Part shown: piece after piece, positions 40,701 to 52,165 of the stretch | Position numbering within the stretch: position 1 is the stretch's first letter | Layout of the letters: the number at the start of each line of letters is the position of its first letter | Assembly (NCBI GenBank): GCA_037044905.1 | Contig: JBAOKB010000107.1 | Coordinates: 1-64,000, forward strand | Direction of reading: 5' to 3' | DNA length: 64,000 nt | Origin: Hortaea werneckii | Taxonomy: Eukaryota; Ascomycota; Dothideomycetes; Mycosphaerellales; Teratosphaeriaceae | Translations under genes and position numbers: made by a program | Notes under the pieces: model-generated | The model's database searches: none | Told to the model about the DNA's origin: nothing | What the model saw: only the letters and a program-made list of their open reading frames with translations

Positions 40701-43255
40701 ACTTTATAACTACTAAGGATCTATTATATTAATAGTATAGATAGTTAGAGTTACTTAGATAATATAAGTTTAATATCTAATATACGCTAGGAAAAGATAA
40801 TAGGGGCGTAGATATACTAAGTAGACAAAGCGACTATATAGAAGGTAAAGAGCAAAATTCGAAGACATTACTTAAAGTTAATAGAAATAGAAGCCTTACT
40901 ACGAATATATAGGAGTTTAACTATATACTCTAAATTCTATAAGATAAATAGGAAGAATTCCCTATCGAATATAGAAAGTACTAGGTTCTACTAGAAAAGG
41001 AATATAAATATATTAAAGACTACTATAATAGCTAGACTATAGGATACTTAGGAATTATAAGAACAATTAATTTAATTAAATAGAACTTTGCTTTCTTATA
41101 AATATAAAGAAAAGTTACTAACTATATTAAATAATACGATAGTTACTAGAAGAATAAGGTATTACAATATATAAAATATAGTAATCTCTAGTTCTAAGAA
41201 CCTTCGAATATACTATAGAGAGAAGTTATAATAGACTTTATTATAAAATTACTATTATCTAAGGACCTAGCTATAGAGGTTATTTATAATTCGATACTAG
41301 CTATAGTAGATACCTTAACTAAATATACACATTTTATACCGTATAGAGAATTAATAATAGCTATAGAACTTATATACCTCGTACTAGATAGGCTAATTAG
41401 ATATTATAGAATTCTAGAAAGCTTTATTACTAATAGAGACAAGCTATTTATATTAAATTTCTAGAAGTTACTTATAGGACAAATTAGAATAAGACATAAG
41501 CTATTAACTATATTCTACCTAGAGATAGATAGTTAGACTAAAAGAACAAATTAGTCTCTTAAGATGTATTTATAGTACTACGTTAACTATATATAAAACA
41601 ATTAGGTTTTATTACTACTAATAGTATAATTAGTATTAAACAACAATATATTAGAAATAATAAAAGAGACGCTATTTTTCTTTAATTATAGAAAAACACC
41701 TAATTTGTTTATAGAACTAAGGACGTTAGTAAAAGCTAAGAAAGCTATAGTTATAATAGGAGAATTATAAAAAGTATACGTAACTACCCGAGATATAATC
41801 CGTTATTCGTAATAGCAAATCTAAAAATAGCAATTTAAAGAATTAAAAACGGTACCTTAACTTAAGTAGGGGGATAAGATATATCTTCTAATAAAGAACC
41901 TAAAAACAAAGCAAAAAACAAAGAAACTAGATTATATTAAAGTCGGACTATTTTTAATTACTAAGCAAAAGGGCGTAGTTAGCTACTAACTTAAACTTCT
42001 ATTAGATACTAAAATCTATCTAGTATTCTATATATCCTTGTTAGAACTCGTATACCCTAACGCCGCGCTATAAATAATATTCTATTACTAGGAATAGAAG
42101 AACAACAAATATAAAGTTAAGAAAATCGAGGACTATAATAAGAAGAGTTAGCGATACCTTATTAAATAGAAAGGATATTCTAGTAATAAAAACATATAGG
42201 AACTACTTACTAATCTTAACTACCTAAGGCTACTATACTATTATTATTAGGGTCGTTAAGAAGGTTGTCCTAAAATAAGTTAGGAATACCCTTTAGAGTA
42301 CTCTATATCCTAATACTAAGCTATAGACTAGAGAGAAGAGACGGGTCGTCTAGAAATAAGATTTCCTAGGCCTCCTCTTACTCTAGCTCTTAAATCGACC
42401 GCTCTTTAATAGCTATCGCTTTAGCTACTTTAGAGTCTAATAGGTCTATCTATTAACGAAGATACTATTTTTTTGTATAGACTATATAAAGACTCTTAAA
42501 AAGTCTCTCTTAGGAAGCGAGAGCCTTATCTATTCCCTTACGTAACTTTTCCTTTTTAGAAATTAGACAACGAAACTCTAATTAAGTAACCTAAATATTG
42601 TACTACTAATTACGATAGTTATACTCTCTATACTAGCCTAATTTAATATAGACCTAACATACCTAGTTATACTATATATAAGTACTATATTTCTAAACTA
42701 TCTCTTCTTCGAATTAGTTAATAAGTTTAATAAGGTTATATCGACAAATAGTACTTACCTTTAGTATAGTAGGCTATAGTAATAAAAGATAGAGAGAGTA
42801 GATTACAAGATTAAAGCTTAGAGGACTAAGCTAGGATAGGAGAGGAATAGTATTATAAATACGTAAAATAGAGAATTTAATTAGATAGAATAGGATAGAC
42901 GCTAGTAGAGTAGATATAGCTAAATAGAGTTACGTCCTAAAAAATTACGAGACATAGAGTACCTATAGTTACGTAAGTAGAGCGCTTTATAATCTATAGG
43001 CGTAGAGTAGTAGAACGCTCTATAATCTATAGGAGTAGAGTAATAGAGTATAATATATAAAGACACAAATCTCTTATATATATAACTAGATACGTTTCTT
43101 ACTAGAAGTTTATATATTTAACTTATATTATAATCCGACTATTAGGTAGAGAACTAATAGCCTTGTTATAATTAGTTATCCTATAACCTAGTTGTCTTAA
43201 TACATTTGTTCTAAAGAGCTCTAAACCTATAATACTACTTCGTAGGGTCGTAATA
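37780..43255 (+). mobile_element. Copy E: heavily decayed chromovirus, 5' part missing or diverged
   Basis: Plus orientation. Recognisable homology starts in the second half of gag (the GAYDVSKL region, about 37780), continues through protease, RT (Y-I-D-D-I-L-I-F, about 40030-40052), RNase H, integrase and chromodomain (end about 42235), and closes with an LTR at 42851-43255. It is the most RIP-altered copy. In the gag C-terminal block its KLT...KQ.ELKPIG pattern is nearer to copies A and C than to B and D. The 600 bp between pol and the LTR do not resemble the accessory ORF of the other copies. The left boundary is uncertain. Confidence 0.8.
42851..43255 (+). repeat. Copy E 3' LTR with a divergent U3 (about 405 bp)
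   Basis: Preceded by a purine-rich AGGAGAGGAATAG and starting TATTATAAATACG (altered TGTTACGAACACG). The last ~203 bp (43053-43255: AAAGACACAAATCTC... GGGTCGTAATA) match the other LTRs, but the first ~200 bp do not and contain a duplicated word (CGCTTTATAATCTATAGG / CGCTCTATAATCTATAGG). Confidence 0.75.
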
Positions 43256-44886
43256 GATATATATAGGCATCCCGCTACTATATCTTTAGTCTTATTATAT
43301 ACTCTAGTTTAGTCCTATCCTCTTATTATAGCCTATAGTAGTACGACTATTTGTAGCTAGCTTAACTCTTTAACTACTCTTTCTACATTTATACAAATTA
43401 GTACTATAGTATAAACCGACTACAAAGGTATTATATAGTCTCTTAATTGTTTACTTAGATTCTAATATACTATCTACAATAGGTAATACTAGGTTTAACT
43501 CGCCCTTTCTATTAAAGCTAGACAATCGACTTATTATAATTTATGTTAGACTAGAATAGGTAAAATTTAAGGTCCTAAAAGACGTACTTTGTCGTTTCTC
43601 TAGCTTTATAAGGAGCAAAATCGAGGCTAACTAGTCTTCTAGACTTAGACTATTTAAACCCTAGGGAACCCATATTATCGAGCTAGAGGATACAAGCCTA
43701 GACATCTTCTTAATATATTATAAATTCCTTATTAATAATACGTTTAATCTTACCGACATTACTAATAATAGGCCTTTAAGTAAGCTTGTCGAGCTCTCTA
43801 TTTTAGCCTACGTCCTTTAGGACCCCCTATTTAGTAACATAATTGTTAAGGCTATCTTAGAGTATATAGAGAATGCCGTATCGCTCTTGCCGCATCCTAC
43901 TAACCTATCTTACCTTACTAAATCCTTCGCCGTAGCGGCTATAATACTAGATACTACTAGTATTCTAGCTAGCGTTACTAAAATCCTAGCTCGACTTACT
44001 ATAGTTAAGATTAAGGAAACAATATAAGAAAGTATTATAGGATACGAAGGCTAGTTAAAAGAGTGTAATATTACTATTAAGGAAAAGCAAGAGTAGATAA
44101 AACAACTTAAGTAGAAGAACAAGGAAATATAGAGGATTTAATTATTATAGTAGGAGTATTAGCGGAGACTTAACTAGGAGTTAGAGACTAAGGATAGTAT
44201 ACTTTTAAAAGGAGAGGAGTATTTAAAGTAGGCTCGAGAGGAGGTTAAGGTAGTATCTGCTAAACTATAGAGTACTAAACTAGCTACTTTTAATCGTTCT
44301 ATACTTAGAGAGTTATAAACGGATAATACAAGTACCTATTCCCGAATAAAGAATCCCTCTACTTACGTAGCTACTAGCCGTACCCTATTATCTAGCGTAA
44401 TCTTAATAGCTAGTAATCGAAAGCGTCCGCTTCCTAATAATAGCTTCCTACCTATTAGTAAGCGTACGCTAAGCTACTATTACTAGGTAACTAACAAGAC
44501 TATTAAGAGCAATCCTATCTCGCTAAATAGAAGTCTATAGCAATAGCTAGGATAGAGTAGTTAGTTATAGTAGGCAATAAGACGAAGAACTTTAGTAACT
44601 AAAGTTAAGTCGAGTTCATTAATAGTAATAAAACTTAAGCTAAGCCTCTCTCTAATAGCTTAATAGAGGAGGACTAGTAGTATATAGTATTATAACTCTA
44701 TAAGCTTCCTCTCCTTACGCCCTAAAAAGCTCGGATATTCGGGACTCTATTATAGTCTAAGCTAGAAGGAGATCTAGAGTCTTAGTAAGTATAGGCTTTC
44801 CCTTATCTTTAGTAAGGTACTAGGCTTATAGTATTAGGGACCTAGTCTCGAGAGACCCTTTCGATTATAGGGACTAGTATATATAT
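43256..44886. other. RIP-mutated AT-rich DNA, origin unknown
   Basis: TpA-rich with no surviving frame. Around 44020-44290 the plus strand is A/G-rich and Lys/Glu-biased in translation, perhaps a decayed coiled-coil coding region. It joins 51689 across the insertion of copy C. Confidence 0.4.
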
Positions 44887-45288
44887 TGTTGCGACCCTAC
44901 GAAGTAGTGTCACGGATTTAGAGCTCGTTGGAACAGATGTGTCAAGACAACTGGGTTGTGGGATAACTGATTGTGACAAGGCTGTTGGTTCTCTACCTAA
45001 CAGTCGGATTGCAACATGAGTTGAACACACGAACTCCTAACGAGAAACATGCCTAGTTATATACATAAGAGATTCGTGTCTTCATGCAATAGTTCGCTGG
45101 GTCGCTCAGCGGTCCGGCGCTCCAAGGTCGCCGGGTCGCTCGTCGACCGGTCGGCCTCTTGCATATATGCAGTGGTTCGCCTGCCAAGGCAGCGCTCTCC
45201 TGCATACTGATCACGTGACCTTTCCTTGCTCCAGTCCTTACTGGCCAATCGCTTCGGGTTCGAGCGTCCCGTGACCGTGTTCGTAACA
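44887..45288 (-). repeat. Copy C 3' LTR (402 bp)
   Basis: TGTTGCG...CGTAACA; same as the LTR at 51282-51683 as far as I can compare. Followed by the polypurine tract at 45289-45303 (purines on the minus strand). Confidence 0.96.
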
Positions 45289-45386
45289 CCATCCCTCTTC
45301 CAGTCTAGCTTCGTCCCTGAAGCTTATGATGTCGCGATCCCCGCGATTCTTAGTTTCCGTAGTTTGGTCCACCTTGTTCTCATAAG

Positions 45387-45896
45387 ATGTCGTCTTCTTC
45401 AGAGGTTTCTCTTTCTAAGACAAAGCGCTTGCGTCTTGCGAACGAAATCGAAAGAAACGGTCGCCCAGTATTCTTTCCGTGCGAACGCTGTTCTTTGCAC
45501 AACCATCTTTGTATCGCCATGTCCAACTCATCCAACCTCCGGTGCTCCGAGTGCGTGCGGCAGGGCAAGAAATGTGTGAACATGTCTTGGGAGTCCCTTG
45601 ACAAGACTCGAGAGGAGTACCAGCGCAAGGTCGACGAGGACGAGGAACTGCTGGCCGTCGTAATGGCTCGGTTGATGCGAAACAAGAAGATTCTTCGTCA
45701 AGCTGAGGGTCGGGCGGCTCGGAAGGCCGAATGTCTTGCGTCGGAAATGGAGGCTAAAGGTGCCTTCGAAACTGATGACTGTCCTGCGGCGGCTGCTACC
45801 ATGGGTCTTACTCCTTTGATGATGGAAACGCTCGGAAACATGGATCAATCCGTTAACTTTTCCGGCGGTACTAGCGTAGCATCTTCGGGCAGTTAA
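45387..45896 (+). CDS. Antisense accessory protein with Zn2Cys6-like cluster (copy C)
   Basis: Intact 169-aa ORF, same place and strand as in copy A (18504-19013). I see four amino-acid differences (Leu/Pro near residue 27 and three charge or amide changes in the second half), none in the six cysteines. It stays open although gag and pol of the same copy carry seven stops. With fewer susceptible codons this may be chance, but it fits a product that is tolerated or needed. Function as described for copy A: unknown, with a Zn2Cys6-like C-x2-C-x6-C-x10-C-x2-C-x6-C region and a charged helix. Confidence 0.8.
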   Translation: MSSSSEVSLSKTKRLRLANEIERNGRPVFFPCERCSLHNHLCIAMSNSSNLRCSECVRQGKKCVNMSWESLDKTREEYQRKVDEDEELLAVVMARLMRNKKILRQAEGRAARKAECLASEMEAKGAFETDDCPAAAATMGLTPLMMETLGNMDQSVNFSGGTSVASSGS

Positions 45897-48800
45897 GATT
45901 GGTGAGTGGTTCCCATGTGTTTTCCTCACTGGGATACCCCTTCCATTTGATAAGGTATCGCTAACTTTTCTTGTCGTAGTCTACGATCCTTTCGACTTCG
46001 TACTCGTCGTCTTCTTGTTCCTAGTAATGGAACGTTGTTTGCAGCGTGGCGTCGGGGTGTGCGGGTTCCAATAAGGATACATGGAATACTGGATGGATCT
46101 TGGCGTCTGGTGGAAGTTCAAGTCGGTAGCTGACTGCTCCTTTCTGTTCGGCAATCAAAAATGGTCCGACCTTAACATGATCCAGTTTCTTTGTTTTCCG
46201 CTTTGTCTTCAGGTTCTTCGTCAGAAGGTATACCTTATCCCCCTTCCTAAGCTGAGGTGCCAATTTTGATTCCTTGAATCGCTGCTTCTGTATTCGCTGT
46301 TGCGAATGTCGGATTGCATCTTGGGCAGTCTTGTGTGCCTTTTGCAATTCTCCTGCCATAAGTATGGCTCTGTCGGCTCTTACTAACGTCCTTGGTTCCA
46401 TGAATAAATTGGGCGTCTTTCCGTAGTTGAGGAAAAATGGCGTTTGTCGTGTTGTCTCCGACGCATTATTGTTCAATGCTAGTTGTGCCATTGGTAGTAG
46501 TGCAACCCAATTATCTTGTGCGTAGTTGACGTAGTGCCGTAAATATGTTTCGAGTGACTGATTTGTCCTTTTAGTCTGACCATCCGTCTCTGGGTGGAAT
46601 GCTGTCGATAGCTTGTGTTTTATTCCAATTTGTCCCATGAGCGATTTCCAGAAGTTTGATGTAAACAGCTTATCTCTGTCGGTGATAAAGCTTTCTGGAA
46701 TTCCATGATGTCTAATTAGCCTGTCCAGTATGAGGTGTGCGAGTTCCATGGCTGTCATTAATTCTTCGCATGGTACGAAGTGTGCATACTTGGTCAAAGT
46801 GTCTACCATGACAAGTATTGAATCATAAATGACTCCTGTGGCTGGGTCCTTGGATGCTAGCAACTTCGTGATGAAGTCCATCGTAACCTCTCTCCATGGC
46901 GTGTCCGACGGTTCTCGGAACTGGAGATTGCCATACTTTGCATGTCGTGATGCCTTGTTCTTTTGGCAACTGTCGCATTGTTTGATGTAATCGGTAACCT
47001 TCTTTCGCATCTGTAGAAAGGCAAAGTTCCGTCTAATCAAGTCGATCGTTCTCGTTATTCCTAGGTGTCCTGTGGTTCGGCTATCATGGTGGTCTTTGAT
47101 ACATTCGTATTCCTTTTCTGGTGGAACTTGGTACTTCCCATGTTCGATGGGGAACTCTTCTTGTTCATCTCGTAGAACTCGGAGTATGTGGTTGAACTCC
47201 TGTGTGTTCGTGGTAAGGCTCCCGTCTCTGTTGACTTTAAGCATTGCTTTTGGGTTTTGCTCTTTTCCTTCCATGTAGTCGCTTCGTCTGCTTAGCGCAT
47301 CTGCGCGCCCATTGTCTTTTCCTGGCGTATACTAGATATCGAACTTGTATTGTCCGAGTAGCTCTGACCATCTACACTGTCGACGCGATAGATCCTTAGT
47401 AGTTGTGAAGTATTGAAGGTTCTTGTGGTCGGTGTATATCGTCAGTCCTGTAGCTCCTTCACAGTAAACTCTCCAGTGTCGCAATGCTGCAACAATCGCT
47501 AACAGTTCTTTGTCATAAATCTCGTAGTTCTGTTCCGCTGGCGTCATCTTTCTCGAGTAATACGTCACTGGGTGTCTCTTGCCATCATGTTCTTAAGTGA
47601 GGCAAGCACCTATCGCTAAGTCGGATGCGTCGGTTTCGACTTGTACTAGTTTCTTGGTGTCGAATAGCATGAGTGTTGGTGACTGTATGCATGCTTGCTT
47701 AAGTTGCTGGAATGCCTTTTCTTGCTTATCCGTCCACATGAATTTGGTGTCTTTCTTCGTAAGACTTGTAAGTGGGATTGCAAGCTTGGAGTATCCTTCG
47801 ACAAACTTCCTGTTGTAGTTTGCGAGTCCTAAGAAGGCTTGGATATCCTTGACTGTCTTTGGCGTTGGCCATTCCTCGATGGATTGTACTTTCTTCGGGT
47901 CCATCTTGATTCCAGTAGTGCTGATGATGAATCCTAGGAATTCGATTTCCTTCCTGTAGAATTCACATTTCTCGGGTGCGGTCTTGAAGTCCACTGTGCT
48001 AAGTCGTTCTAGCACTGCTTGTACGTCTTTGGTATGTTGTTCTCGGCTTCCTCGGGTGAAGATCAAGATGTCGTCGACGTATGCTATGACGGTGATGTCC
48101 AGTAAGTCTCGTAGTACATCATTAACGAGCTGCTGACATGTCGCTGGGGCGTTCGTAAGTCCCATTGGCATGACTCGAAATTGGTAGAGTCCGTAGCGTG
48201 TCCTGAAAGCTGTCTTCCATTCTTCTCCCTTGGCCATTCGTACTGCGTAGAATGCGTCTCGTAGATCGATCTTTGAGTACTAGTTTGCTCCGGTAAGTCG
48301 ATCCTGCATTTCTTCGATGTTGGGTAGTGGATATCGGTTTTTGACCGTGACTTCGTTGAGTCGTCGATAGTCGATTACCATTCGTAGTTTTCCTCCTTTC
48401 TTTGGAACGAACATTGCTGGTGAAGCGGCTGGCGATTAGGATTTCTCTATCCATCCCTTGTCGCTCTTCTCTTTCAGCCATCGTCGTTGCTCTTCGAGCT
48501 CTTTTTCGGATAACCTGTATAGTGGCCCCCATGGTGGATCTTTGCCGGGCTGAAGTTGTATTCGGTGATCCCATGGTTGATGTCTAGGTAAGGCGGCTAA
48601 TCCTTCCTCTTCCTGGAAGAGCGGTTTCCATATCTTAAACTCTTTAGGGATCTCTGGAGGTGCGTTAGTTCTCCCTTTATCTCTCACCTTATGACCTGGC
48701 TGGGCTAGCTCAGTGTCCGTGGAGACCATCTCCTTGCCGTTTCTATCGGAGTATGTTATCGGTTGACGTTCTAATTCACAGAACTGTCTTTCCTCATCTA

Positions 48801-49266
48801 CCATCGCACGCTGTCGATGCGTAGGGTGGATGTCGGTAACGCAACCGCATCGCTCAAACTTGAGTACTCTTTTCCTCCAATCTATCAGAGGGTTGTGCTT
48901 TTCCAACCAAGGTGTCCCCATCACGATGTCGTGACTAGCCATGTCAACGATATCTAGGCTAACAGTCTCGTGGTGCTGTTGGATAGCTAGGACTAGCGGC
49001 ATTGTTTCGCTGTCCACTTCGGATAGAGATGATCCATCTGCGACCATTAATTCGTATCCGCCGTCTTTCTTTCGTCGGGTAGCGATCCCGTTTCGCTGGA
49101 CAAAGCTGGTCGATATAAAGTTTCCGCTGGCTCCGGAATCGATCATAGCTTGTGTTGCGTGTCCATTGACAATGCATTTGGTACGGAATACCGGTGCTGC
49201 TAATGCTATAGGAGCTTCGATAATGTTTACTTCCTGGCGACTGCTCCTGTCGGCAGGGATCCTTCG
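45871..49266 (-). pseudogene. pol: Pol of copy C, five nonsense codons
   Basis: Same domain order as in copy A. Stops at 48438-48436, 48282-48280, 47595-47593, 47334-47332 and 46023-46021 each correspond to CAA, CAG or TGG in copy A. At 46572-46570 the codon for the third catalytic residue of the integrase reads AAA (Lys) instead of GAA (Glu). The RT motif GLTNAPAT and the CAG at 47685-47683 are intact here, so A and C carry different damage. Confidence 0.94.
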
Positions 49267-51242
49267 TTTTTTGAATAGTATCCTGGCGAGTTGGCGTCTT
49301 CGAGACAGATCTCCCAATCAAGGGGTCCATGTCGTGGGCCTAGGATAACCTTTCCTTGTGTCACTGATACCTTAATTTGTCCTTTGACAGTGGCTTTGAC
49401 GTGCCCTAGTATCATGTTTCTCCATATTGGTAGTTGCACTAGTGGTCCTATGGGCTTTAGTTCCCATTGCTTCGTGGACTCGGTCAACTTGTGTCGCATT
49501 GCCTCCAACGATATGAGGTCTTCTTAATAAGCTTCCTGGATTCGGTGTAGTTCATGAAGTCGTGCCTTAATGATCTGGATTCGTTCTCTAACGCTTCTAG
49601 GAATGTGGATTCCATCGGGCGTTACATAGCTTCCATTAGGTTGGAATGTGCTTCCAATCGGTGGTCGTTCTTGCACGTATGCTGCTGCATCGTAATCGAC
49701 GTTGACAAGTCGATAGTTCCAGAACATTGCTCTAATTCGGTTGAGCATGTTGTCGAACTCGATCGGGTGAAGTCGTCGTTTCCCTTGGATCTTGGGGAAT
49801 ACAGTCTCGAGTTGATGCATGATAAAGATCATTATCCTTTTGATGGGTTCAGATCCTTAAATGGTGAATGTCGATATTTCAAGGTCGTCTGGCTCTTCGT
49901 CATCTGTATATTCTTCCTCTAATGAACTACCGTCCTGCGCTGCTATCGTCTGCGCTATCATTTGTAGTTGTTCCAGGTTTGGTCCCGTAAGTTCCGGTTC
50001 GGGGTCGTTATTTTGTGGAGATTCTTCTTCCTCTAGCAGTTCTTCTTCCTGCTCAGGGGGTGTGTTTTCTTGCAGAGTTGCGTCCTCCCAATTAAATGGT
50101 GGTGGAGACCTTCCTCTCTGGGAATTTCCTAAGTCTCTCATCTGCTGTAGCGGCTGGCCTCGTATCATCACGTTGAATTCCATCCTAGCCTTGCGTGGCT
50201 TCTTGGGATAGTGACCACTTGCTTGCTTGTCTAATTCGTGGGTCTTGCAATAGTCGTCGTAGCAACCCGTCCAATGCACAGCCTTATGGTCTGGTTCCGT
50301 CTTTGGTTCCTCAACGAGTTTTGATACATCGTAGGCGCCTCGTCCATCGTTTGCTTCGTCGATGGGTTCCTTTACTAGCATCATGTTGAGTTGCTCCTGC
50401 GGTCGCACCTTTCGTCCGCGGCAATCTCGTGCGTAATGCCCTATCTTGTGGCAATTGTAGCACTCCGGTCCTTCTCGTTTCTTTCCTCTGTTGCTGTTCC
50501 CTTGGAACTTCCCTTTACCCTTGGCTCCGTGCATGCCTTTTCCTTTCGGCTTGCGTTGGATGATATCCAATTCCATGGCATCAGGATCGCGACGAGACCC
50601 TCCAGTCCAGCTGGTAGAGTTGTAGCCAGATCGTCCGCGATACTGTCCATTGTGGCGTTTTTCCATCTTTCTCTCGTAAAGCCTATCGTCAATTTCGATA
50701 GCATCTTGAATCATTAGTTCGAGAGTGTCGTGAGATGCACCTAAGCGCATGAGTTCATCCTTGACGTCGTCCTTGAGTCCAGTGTAATACATAGTGAGTA
50801 AGGCTTGGTCATCCCAACCAGTCTTGCCTGAATACTCCCTGAACTTGGCGGTGTATTGCGAAGTAGACGTCTTCTGTTTCAGGTGTTGGATGACTCGGAT
50901 GGCGACTTGTTTTTCGTTACTCAACCCATAAATGTTTCGAATGGCTTTGACATAGTTGTCCCAGCTGTTGAAGATTCCTTCGGTGTCGATGTTCTGGTGC
51001 AAGACTTCGTGCAGTCTGGGTCGAATCCATTGTTGGACTTGTCCCCTAAGATAAGAGGATGCAAGTAGAGTCTTCTTGGGGTCCTGAGTAATATTTTCGA
51101 AACGAAAGTAAAGTGCCATTTGGTTCAGCCAATCGTCAAGCTTCGATCGATCGCCATAGTAGTAGTCCGGTTTGGCGACTTTGATATTGTTGTCGTTGGT
51201 ACGCTGCTGAACGCTGGTGTCTCGGTTCTCGGATGGAGCCAT
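49227..51242 (-). pseudogene. gag: Gag of copy C, two nonsense codons
   Basis: Colinear with the 671-aa gag of copy A. Open for 461 codons from 51242, including the zinc knuckle, then TAA at 49859-49857 and again at about 49526-49524, both CAA in copy A. The frameshift heptamer A AAA AAC is kept at 49272-49266. Confidence 0.94.
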
Positions 51243-51281
51243 TGTTGTCTGAGGTACAAAGTTCCTTGAGGGTGTTCAAAG

Positions 51282-51683
51282 TGTTGCGACCCTACGAAGT
51301 AGTGTCACGGATTTAGAGCTCGTTGGAACAGATGTGTCAAGACAACTGGGTTGTGGGATAACTGATTGTGACAAGGCTGTTGGTTCTCTACCTAACAGTC
51401 GGATTGCAACATGAGTTGAACACACGAACTCCTAACGAGAAACATGCCTAGTTATATACATAAGAGATTCGTGTCTTCATGCAATAGTTCGCTGGGTCGC
51501 TCAGCGGTCCGGCGCTCCAAGGTCGCCGGGTCGCTCGTCGACCGGTCGGCCTCTTGCATATATGCAGTGGTTCGCCTGCCAAGGCAGCGCTCTCCTGCAT
51601 ACTGATCACGTGACCTTTCCTTGCTCCAGTCCTTACTGGCCAATCGCTTCGGGTTCGAGCGTCCCGTGACCGTGTTCGTAACA
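51282..51683 (-). repeat. Copy C 5' LTR (402 bp)
   Basis: Identical by eye to the LTR at 44887-45288. Next to it on the sense strand is the same CT-TTGAACAC primer site as in copy A. Confidence 0.96.
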
Positions 51684-51689
51684 TATATT

Positions 51690-51810
51690 AGGTATAGCTT
51701 AGTTCTACGGTACGGCTTAGTCCTATAGTACGGCTTAGTCCTATAGTACGGCTTAGTCCTATAGTACGGCTTAGTCCTACGTTATAGCTTAGTCCCAAGG
51801 TACGTTTTAG
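51690..51810 (+). repeat. 18-bp minisatellite next to copy C
   Basis: Unit TACGGCTTAGTCCTATAG is repeated head to tail; perfect units at 51711, 51729 and 51747, with degenerate units on both sides (about 6 in all). It starts right after the target duplication of copy C. Confidence 0.9.
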
Positions 51811-51870
51811 TATTAGGCTGTAGTTTAATACTTAGGCGCGCGTTAATTCTAGAGAACTTTTATCCTCTAT

Positions 51871-52165
51871 CTTAGAGTCTAAATTAGGAAGGCGCTATTA
51901 GGTTCTTCTACTCTAAAGGTATACCTTTCCTCTTAGATCTACTTAAGCTTTATCGGTCTTATTAGTCTCGTCTACCTTAAAGTCTAAATTAGAAAGGCGC
52001 TAACTAGGTCTTCTATTCTTAAGGTACGCCTTTCCTCTTAAACTAGCTAAGCTTAGTCGGCTATATCTACCTTAGAGTCTAACTTAGGAAGATGCTATTA
52101 GGGTCTTTTGCTCTTAAGATATACCTTTCCCCTTAGACTAGGCTAAGCTCTCTTAGTCTTTTTAT
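51871..52165 (+). repeat. Three tandem ~95-105-bp repeats
   Basis: A segment beginning CTTAGAGTCTAAATTAGGAA and later containing TACCTTTCCTCTTAG recurs at about 51871, 51976 and 52071 with substitutions. Origin unknown; it may be the decayed LTR or subterminal repeat of another element. Confidence 0.75.

Larger units (their letters stand above)
44887..51683 (-). mobile_element. Copy C: young chromovirus, coding regions broken by RIP-type stops
   Basis: 6,797 bp, minus orientation, target duplication TATAT (44882-44886 and 51684-51688). The two 402-bp LTRs look identical by eye. Every landmark lies exactly 26,883 bp from its partner in copy A, so the two have no indel between them. Gag has two stops and pol five, all CAA, CAG or TGG changed to TAA or TAG, and the integrase catalytic Glu is Lys. 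The copy is young but inactive. Confidence 0.96.

Noticed and set aside
51690..51810. CRISPR-like array
   Set aside because: The 18-bp units are directly contiguous with no unique spacers, and the organism is a fungus; it is a minisatellite.
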